This document shows, piece by piece, positions 7,203-11,845 of a DNA stretch of 11,845 nt. The notes under the pieces were generated by a model. That model had not been told where the DNA came from. It saw nothing but the letters and a program-made list of their open reading frames with translations, and did no database searches. Both the position numbers and the translations under genes were made by a program. Position 1 is the stretch's first letter, and every line of letters begins with the position of its first letter. This DNA comes from Chloroflexota bacterium. GTDB taxonomy: Bacteria; Chloroflexota; Limnocylindria; Limnocylindrales; CSP1-4. Location of the stretch: assembly GCA_003157175.1 (NCBI GenBank), contig PMIQ01000073.1:1-11845 (forward strand). The letters are read 5' to 3'.

Positions 7203-9101
7203 CTATTGGCCGCCGGTCTGCTGGGACGGAGCACCCTCAAACCGTAAGCCAAGCTCAGCGTACTGCTCTGGATCGGGCTGTGAAGGGGCTTCCAGCATCA
7301 AATCGGTCCCGGACTGTGTCTTGGGGAAAGCCATGACCTCGCGAATGTTCGTCTGATGCGAGAAGAGCGCGGCCCACCGGTCGATGCCCATGGCGATTCC
7401 GCCGTGCGGCGGCGCGCCGTAGTCGAAGGCTCCCAGAATCCCGCCGAACAGCTGGTGCATCTTGTCGAGCGAGTAACCCTGTAGCGCAAAGCTGCGCTCC
7501 AGGAGCTCGCGCCTGTGGATCCGGACAGACCCGCCGCCGAGTTCCCAACCGTTTAGGGCGATGTCGTACTGCATCGCCCGCGCCCGGCCTGCCGGGTCCC
7601 CGCGCGAGGGCCTGTAGGGATCGCCGGACTCGGTAACCAGTAGCTTCTCGTCCTCCGGCAGCACGCCGCTGAACGGGTTGTGAGTCGCATCCCAGCGGCG
7701 CTTTTCCGAGTCCCATTGGTACATCGGGAAGTGGAAGACCCAGCAGTACGCCAGGACGTTTGGATCGGCCAGACCGAGCCGCAGGCCCAGCTCCTGGCGA
7801 AGGCGTCCGAGCACGTCGGCCACGACCTGCCGGCTCGCGTCGGCGACGACCAGGATCAGATCCCCGGGCCCGGCCGCAGCCTCCGAGACCACGGCCGCGA
7901 TCCGTTCCTCGCCCAGGAACTTGGCGATCGGCGAGTGCGCCGTGCCGTCCGCGCCCACCGAGATATGCGCCAGGCCCTTGGACCCGTGGCGGCGGGCGAA
8001 CTCAGCCAATTCGTCGATCTGGGAGCGGCTTGAATTCCCCATCCCCGGCGCCGCGATAGCCTTGATGCGGCCTCCCACGGCCCGGACCTCGTCGAAGACG
8101 CGGAAGCCGGTGCTCCCCTCCCCCAGTGCCCCCGCGAGATCCACCAGCTCCATGCCGAACCGGAGGTCTGGCTTGTCGGAGCCGAAGCGCTCGATGGCGT
8201 CGTGGTAGTCGATGCGCGGGAACGGCAGCGTCTGGATCGGACGGTCGGGCACGACTGCGCGGCTGACCTCGACGATCATCGCCTCGACGAAGTCCATGAC
8301 CCGCTGTTCGGTGACGAAGCTCATCTCGAGGTCCAGCTGAGTGAACTCCAGCTGGCGGTCGCCGCGCAAATCCTCGTCGCGGAAGCAGCGGGCGATCTGG
8401 AAGTAGCGATCCATGCCGGCGACCATCAGCAGCTGCTTGAGCTGCTGGGGGCTCTGCGGCAGGGCGTAAACCATGCCCGGCTGCAGCCGGCTGGGGACGA
8501 TGAAGTCGCGGGCGCCTTCGGGCGTGGACTTGAGAAGGATCGGCGTCTCGACCTCGACGAAACCGGCCCGGTAGTGGGCCTCGCGGACGGCGTGAACCAG
8601 CTCCGAACGAAGCATCAGCCGCTCGAGCATCGGCCGGCGACGGATGTCGAGGTAGCGGTACTTGAGCCGCAGGCTCTCCTCGACCGGCGCGTCCGGCTCG
8701 TTGACGTAGAAGGGCGGCGTCTGGGCTTCGTTCAGGATCTCGACCGTCTGAGCCTGGACCTCGATGGCGCCCGTCTCGAGTTTGGGATTCTCGGTGCCGG
8801 CCAGCCTGCGCGCGACCTTGCCCTTGATCTCGAGCACGAACTCGTTGCGGACCCGGTCCGCGACGGCGGTCGCGTCGGGCGACTCAGCCTCGTTTACCAC
8901 GATCTGGGTCAGGCCGTACCGGTCCCGGAGGTCGATGAAGATCAGGCCGCCGTAATCCCGCCGGCGATGAACCCAGCCGGCGATCAGGACCTCGCGACCG
9001 GCGTCTTCGGGGCGCAGCTGGCCGCACGTCACGTCGCGGTACGGGGTGGCGAGGCCGAACGCGATCTCGGGCGAAGTCGAGGACGGGCTGGGGTCACTCA
9101 T
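7203..9101 (-). CDS. aspS: Aspartyl-tRNA synthetase (class II)
   Basis: AspRS charges tRNA-Asp with aspartate. The 632-residue protein has the N-terminal OB anticodon-binding domain (GWVHRRRDYGGLIFIDLRDR, residues 42-61), class II motif 1 (FVEVETPILLKSTPEGARDF, 181-200), the aspartate site QSPQQLKQ (216-223), motif 2 (FQIARCFRDEDLRGDRQLEF, 234-253), a bacterial GAD-type insertion and motif 3 (GIAMGIDR ending near residue 575). Motif 3 has GIAMGIDR where GIAYGLDR or similar is usual. Residue 50, which separates discriminating from Asp/Asn-dual enzymes, is Tyr. The ATG at 9099-9101 is preferred; an ATG at 9108-9110 adds three residues. Neither has a normally spaced Shine-Dalgarno, but AAAGGAG lies at 9130-9136 with a hairpin between. 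The gene starts 49 bp after the anti-sigma stop. Confidence 0.96.
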   Translation of the reverse strand: MSDPSPSSTSPEIAFGLATPYRDVTCGQLRPEDAGREVLIAGWVHRRRDYGGLIFIDLRDRYGLTQIVVNEAESPDATAVADRVRNEFVLEIKGKVARRLAGTENPKLETGAIEVQAQTVEILNEAQTPPFYVNEPDAPVEESLRLKYRYLDIRRRPMLERLMLRSELVHAVREAHYRAGFVEVETPILLKSTPEGARDFIVPSRLQPGMVYALPQSPQQLKQLLMVAGMDRYFQIARCFRDEDLRGDRQLEFTQLDLEMSFVTEQRVMDFVEAMIVEVSRAVVPDRPIQTLPFPRIDYHDAIERFGSDKPDLRFGMELVDLAGALGEGSTGFRVFDEVRAVGGRIKAIAAPGMGNSSRSQIDELAEFARRHGSKGLAHISVGADGTAHSPIAKFLGEERIAAVVSEAAAGPGDLILVVADASRQVVADVLGRLRQELGLRLGLADPNVLAYCWVFHFPMYQWDSEKRRWDATHNPFSGVLPEDEKLLVTESGDPYRPSRGDPAGRARAMQYDIALNGWELGGGSVRIHRRELLERSFALQGYSLDKMHQLFGGILGAFDYGAPPHGGIAMGIDRWAALFSHQTNIREVMAFPKTQSGTDLMLEAPSQPDPEQYAELGLRFEGAPSQQTGGQ

Positions 9102-9136
9102 CCCGCGCATCGTATCCGAACGCGGGCCGCTCCTTT
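9102..9136 (-). promoter_or_regulatory. aspS translation initiation region: distant Shine-Dalgarno with intervening hairpin
   Basis: On the minus strand AAAGGAG (9130-9136) is followed by CCCGCG (9121-9126), a 13-base loop and CGCGGG (9102-9107), which abuts the ATG at 9099-9101. Linear spacing from the Shine-Dalgarno is too long (28 bases), but folding the 6-bp GC stem would bring it to about 3 bases. The second candidate ATG (9108-9110) lies within the loop. Confidence 0.35.
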
Positions 9137-9150
9137 CGGCGCCGGGCTGG

Positions 9151-10407
9151 TCAGCTCGGGACCGTGGGTGGCGCAGGGGTGTCCGCTGGTACGCACATGC
9201 CTGCCCCCGCGCCGGATGCCCAGCCGAAACTAGCGACGAGCGCCTCCGCCTGCGACTGGCCGGCCTGGCCGTCCGACCAGGCTTCCACGAAGATGTTGCC
9301 AGGCCAGCCGAATTCCTTGCCCGGCAACGGGATCTCCCAGGTGGTGGCACCGTCGGCGCTGGTCACGGAGACCGCGTTCGGCCCGAGGGTCGCGTTGGCC
9401 GTCGTCATGGCCTGGCAATCCGGCGCCGGGCCACCCACGCGCTCGTAGATCTTGACGACCACGCGACCACCGCTGACGTCGACGATGTCTCCGGTGCAGC
9501 CACCGCCGTTGTCAGTGGTGTAGCAGCCGCTGCGCCACACACCCGTGCCCAACACGGCAACCGTCTCGTTGGCCATGCCTTCCAGGTAGTCCGCCGCCAG
9601 GACCCGCCAGCCGGCCGGGTAGTCGAAGGCGAACTGGCCGTTGTCGAAATGACCCGCCCTGCCGGGCAAGGTCGGCGCCGCCGTCGGCGAGTGGCAGTAG
9701 TCGGCCGCCTCCTGCCAGTGGAAGGTCGCCAGCATGGCCTGCACATTCGCCAGCTCGGTCTGGTTGTCGGTGACCGCCTGGATCCAGAGGTTGCCATTCA
9801 TCCCGAAGTCGTATCCGGGGCGGCGGATCTCCCAGCGGGTCGTCGGCTGGGTGGCGTGCAGGGAGTCCTCGTTGTAGCGCCTGATCCAGGCGTCGCCAAG
9901 CGGTGCGGTGCCCGCAGTGTCGGTCTTGACGCAGGAGGCGGGTGCCCCTGAGTTGATCCACATCGTGACGACGATCCGCCCGCCCGTAACGTCCATGATC
10001 TCCTCGCCGCAGTCGGTGGCCGATGGGTCTCCCGGGCAGCCGAGCCGCCAGCTTCCAGTGCCGAGCACGGGCAGGCCGCTGACCGGCTCTGTGCCGAGCG
10101 ACTGCCAGGCGACCGGATAGTCGAAGGCGAACTGGCCGTTGTCGAAATGCGACTGCGCGGCGGACGGGCCGATCCCCAGCCGCGGCGCGGCGAAGACGGC
10201 CAGCGACGCGATCAGGACAACTGCCAGCGCGGCCGCCAGACCGGCCGGCAAGTGCGAGCGCACGACTCGATCACGTGGCGCCGACGCGGCGAAAGCCGCG
10301 CGGTCGACACGGAAGGGCTCGGCGGCGGCGATCTCATGCAGAGCGGCCGCCAGCGCGGCGGCAGCGCGCTCTTCGCGGGCGGTCAATCCGGGCTCGTCAT
10401 TTCCCAT
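9151..10407 (-). CDS. Putative anti-sigma factor: single-TM protein with duplicated extracytoplasmic domain
   Basis: The gene encodes 418 residues. Its ATG (10405-10407) overlaps the end of the ECF sigma gene by 11 bp and has AGGAGA shortly upstream. Residues 1-50 are a cytoplasmic, Ala-rich helical part without the HxxxCxxC zinc motif of classical ZAS anti-sigma factors. One TM helix spans about 52-75. Outside the membrane two homologous units follow, each opening with HFDNGQFAFDYPxxW (residues 87-101 and 253-267). Each contains four Cys at matching places, in patterns such as WRxGC, a second Cys 9 residues on, IxDVxGGRxVV and WEI, which suggests disulfides. The C-terminus is a short Pro/Thr tail. 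Membership in a sigma/anti-sigma pair is inferred from overlap and topology; the sensor domain's ligand is unknown. Confidence 0.75.
   Translation of the reverse strand: MGNDEPGLTAREERAAAALAAALHEIAAAEPFRVDRAAFAASAPRDRVVRSHLPAGLAAALAVVLIASLAVFAAPRLGIGPSAAQSHFDNGQFAFDYPVAWQSLGTEPVSGLPVLGTGSWRLGCPGDPSATDCGEEIMDVTGGRIVVTMWINSGAPASCVKTDTAGTAPLGDAWIRRYNEDSLHATQPTTRWEIRRPGYDFGMNGNLWIQAVTDNQTELANVQAMLATFHWQEAADYCHSPTAAPTLPGRAGHFDNGQFAFDYPAGWRVLAADYLEGMANETVAVLGTGVWRSGCYTTDNGGGCTGDIVDVSGGRVVVKIYERVGGPAPDCQAMTTANATLGPNAVSVTSADGATTWEIPLPGKEFGWPGNIFVEAWSDGQAGQSQAEALVASFGWASGAGAGMCVPADTPAPPTVPS
9620..9651. repeat. 32-bp exact repeat, copy in second sensor unit
   Basis: These 32 bases are identical to 10118-10149. 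They encode the HFDNGQFAFDY motif of the second extracytoplasmic unit of the putative anti-sigma protein. The match continues for four more bases (CCGG) beyond one mismatch on the lower-coordinate side. Confidence 0.9.
10118..10149. repeat. 32-bp exact repeat, copy in first sensor unit
   Basis: Same 32 bases as 9620-9651, in direct orientation about 498 bp away, encoding HFDNGQFAFDY of the first unit. The rest of the two units has diverged considerably. Confidence 0.9.
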
Positions 10408-10927
10408 CGTCGTCTCCTATGGCCGCCGCAAGACGGCCGAGCGCGCGGTGAAGCCTCGATTTCGCCGTGCCGAGTGGAATCCCGAGTGCGGCGGCCACGT
10501 CCGGCACCGCCAGATCGGCGCCGAACCGCAGGCCCAGAAGGGCCCTGTCTTCGTTCGTCAGATGTTGCAGGGCTGCCATCACGCTCGCCGTGTCGGCCCA
10601 ACCCGAGCTCGGATCATGCCCAGCTTCGCCTTCGGCGGCTTCCAGGCTGACCTCACGGAGCCGGATGCGGCCCTGCCGTCCCGCCCGATCGAACGCCTGC
10701 CGAACCGCGATGCGGCGGAACCAGGCCGGCCAGTTCTCGGCCTCCCGCAGCCCGCCGAGCTGACGCCAGGCTCGTATCGACGCATCCTGCATGACCTCCT
10801 GGGCATCCTCGGGCGAGCGGACGACCGCCAGGACCGCGCGGTAGGTGCGCGGAGCTTCCGCTTCGATCAGCCGGGCAAAGGCGACCTCGTCGCCCAGCCG
10901 GGCCGCCAGCACCAGCTCCCGGTCCAC
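10397..10927 (-). CDS. ECF-type (sigma-70 family, group 4) RNA polymerase sigma factor
   Basis: A 176-residue sigma factor with only regions 2 and 4, the hallmark of extracytoplasmic-function sigmas. Region 2 includes DAQEVMQDASIRAWRQL (41-57) and the following WPAWFRRIAVRQAFDR. Region 4.2 is the helix-turn-helix around LAVPDVAAALGIPLGTAKSR (139-158). The TALxxLxxxxR-type linker appears as VMAALQHLTNEDRALLGLRF (116-135). The GTG start (10925-10927) has a GGGAGGGAG ribosome site a few bases upstream. It overlaps the downstream membrane protein by 11 bp, the usual layout for a sigma factor with its own anti-sigma. It lies 94 bp after hisS and would direct RNA polymerase to its own regulon; targets are not visible except for a possible autoregulated promoter upstream. 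Confidence 0.93.
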   Translation of the reverse strand: MDRELVLAARLGDEVAFARLIEAEAPRTYRAVLAVVRSPEDAQEVMQDASIRAWRQLGGLREAENWPAWFRRIAVRQAFDRAGRQGRIRLREVSLEAAEGEAGHDPSSGWADTASVMAALQHLTNEDRALLGLRFGADLAVPDVAAALGIPLGTAKSRLHRALGRLAAAIGDDDGK

Positions 10928-10958
10928 CGCTCCCTCCCTATTGGCCTGTCACTAGCTA

Positions 10959-10986
10959 TGACCGGCGCGGCGGGGCGATTCGTTCC
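10959..10986 (-). promoter_or_regulatory. Possible ECF-dependent (autoregulated) promoter upstream of the sigma gene
   Basis: On the minus strand GGAAC (10982-10986) and CGGTCA (10959-10964) are separated by 17 bases, close to the GGAAC-N16/17-cGTC pattern common to ECF sigma promoters. The -10-like element ends 31 bases before the sigma start codon. This is a single match found by eye in GC-rich DNA, so chance is possible. Confidence 0.35.
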
Positions 10987-11021
10987 CCGCAGGTTCGGCC
11001 TGGCCGCGGCGGGCTCCTGCT

Positions 11022-11845
11022 CTACCCGTGATGGTGGCTCTTCGCGGCCCGGGCCAGCTCACGGGCGAGTTCCGAAAGGGGCACCAGCCGCTGAGTGCCC
11101 GCTTCGAGGTCCTTGAACTGGACGTTTCCCTCGGTCAGCTCGTCGCCGATGATCACCGCAAAGTGGGCGTGATCCCGCGAGGCCGTCTCCAGCTGCCGGC
11201 CCAGCTTTCGGGGCGTCAACTCCGCCCTGACGGACAGCCCCTCGGCACGGAGCAGGCTCGCCACCCGCAGGCGTGTCACCGTGTCGGCCGGGTCCGCCCC
11301 GACGATGACCGCCAGCGGCGGCGCCTCGACCGCCGGCGCCGCCCCGCTCTCGTCGAGCGCCAGCAGCACGCGGTCCAGGCCCAGCGCGAAGCCGATGCCG
11401 GGGGTGGCTCGACCGCCAAGCAGCTCCACCAGGCCGTCGTACCTGCCGCCGCCACCGAGCGCCTGCTGCTGCCCCTCGGCGCCGCGGCGGTAGTACTCGA
11501 AAGCGGTCCTGGTGTAGTAGTCCAGGCCGCGCACGAGCGTCGACTCAATTCGGTACGGGACGCCGAGCGCGTCCAGGTGGGCCAGAACGGCGGCGAAGTG
11601 CGCCTTGCAGGCCTCGCACAGGCAGTCGCCGATCTTCGGCGCGGCCGCGACCAACGCCGTCATCGCCGCATCCTTCGAGTCCAGCAGGCGGAGCGGGTTC
11701 GCGTCCAACCGCCGCCGCTCGAGCTCGGGCAGTTCCGCCTCGTGGCGCCGGAAATAGGCCGTCAGCCGCTCCAGGTACGCCGGCCGGCAGGCCCCGTCGC
11801 CGATGGAGTTCAGCAGCACCTGCACATCCGCCACGCCCGCCTCCA
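11022..11845 (-). CDS. hisS: Histidyl-tRNA synthetase, C-terminal part (5' end outside window)
   Basis: HisRS charges tRNA-His with histidine. The frame runs off the right edge; about 274 codons are visible, and the GTG at 11832-11834 is an internal Val within AGVADVQVLLNSIGD. Diagnostic pieces are LVRGLDYYTRTAFEYYRRG (the HisRS-specific HisA motif), GGGGRYDGLVELLGG, and class II motif 3 as PGIGFALGLDRVLLAL. The anticodon-binding (HGTP) domain follows, from LAVIVGADPADTVTRL through the LTPRKLGRQLETA segment to VIIGDELTEGNVQFKDL. A CxxC pair occurs in GDCLCEACKAHF. The protein ends in KSHHHG, a natural His-rich tail. It lies upstream of the ECF sigma gene on the same strand. Confidence 0.97.
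   Translation of the reverse strand, partial: EAGVADVQVLLNSIGDGACRPAYLERLTAYFRRHEAELPELERRRLDANPLRLLDSKDAAMTALVAAAPKIGDCLCEACKAHFAAVLAHLDALGVPYRIESTLVRGLDYYTRTAFEYYRRGAEGQQQALGGGGRYDGLVELLGGRATPGIGFALGLDRVLLALDESGAAPAVEAPPLAVIVGADPADTVTRLRVASLLRAEGLSVRAELTPRKLGRQLETASRDHAHFAVIIGDELTEGNVQFKDLEAGTQRLVPLSELARELARAAKSHHHG

Noticed and set aside
6318..7247. 309-residue plus-strand open frame
   Set aside because: Antisense to the zinc-ribbon membrane protein and the end of aspS; no recognisable motif.
8202..9233. 343-residue plus-strand open frame
   Set aside because: Antisense to aspS, whose motifs are unmistakable; composition is typical of a shadow frame.
10139..11116. 325-residue plus-strand open frame
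   Set aside because: Antisense to the sigma factor and parts of the anti-sigma and hisS genes; no domain signal.
1..11845. CRISPR arrays, tRNA or rRNA genes
   Set aside because: No regularly spaced repeats, tRNA-like cloverleaf arms or rRNA signatures were seen on reading either strand; a tRNA scan was not run.

Overview
The window is GC-rich bacterial DNA. It has GTG starts, short intergenic gaps and housekeeping genes on the minus strand. The zinc-ribbon/one-TM/exported-domain protein, the Ser/Pro-tailed exported foldase and the hisS/aspS neighbourhood suggest a Chloroflexota-type lineage, possibly Limnocylindria. That placement is inference from style, not from a marker-gene tree.

Left part (1-3364) is accessory and decayed. 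It starts with the C-terminal part of a parvulin-type peptidyl-prolyl isomerase (plus strand, to 626), which has no visible start. A G-run tract follows, then a 3' remnant of an IS3-family transposase with a probable right terminal repeat (about 648-800). On the minus strand, reading from typA towards the left edge, lies a YD-repeat/RHS C-terminal piece. It keeps a complete RHS core and a 275-residue variable tip but has lost its N-terminus and has no normal start codon. Two small membrane-protein genes follow at once: a 3-TM protein, then a 62-residue 1-TM protein overlapping it by ATGA. This layout resembles an orphan toxin tip with downstream immunity-like genes, and is the most likely place in the window for something undescribed.

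Middle part (3365-7151): typA/bipA (translational GTPase, minus) is divergent from a plus-strand MobA-like nucleotidyltransferase-fold protein that lacks the usual catalytic motifs. That gene converges on a minus-strand zinc-ribbon membrane protein, with a strong 10-bp hairpin between their stops.

Right part (7203-11845) is a minus-strand run: hisS (5' end outside the window), an ECF sigma factor, its overlapping putative anti-sigma membrane protein with a duplicated extracytoplasmic domain, aspS, then the zinc-ribbon membrane protein. The sigma/anti-sigma pair sits between two aminoacyl-tRNA synthetase genes that are often adjacent in bacteria, which could tie tRNA charging genes to an envelope signal.
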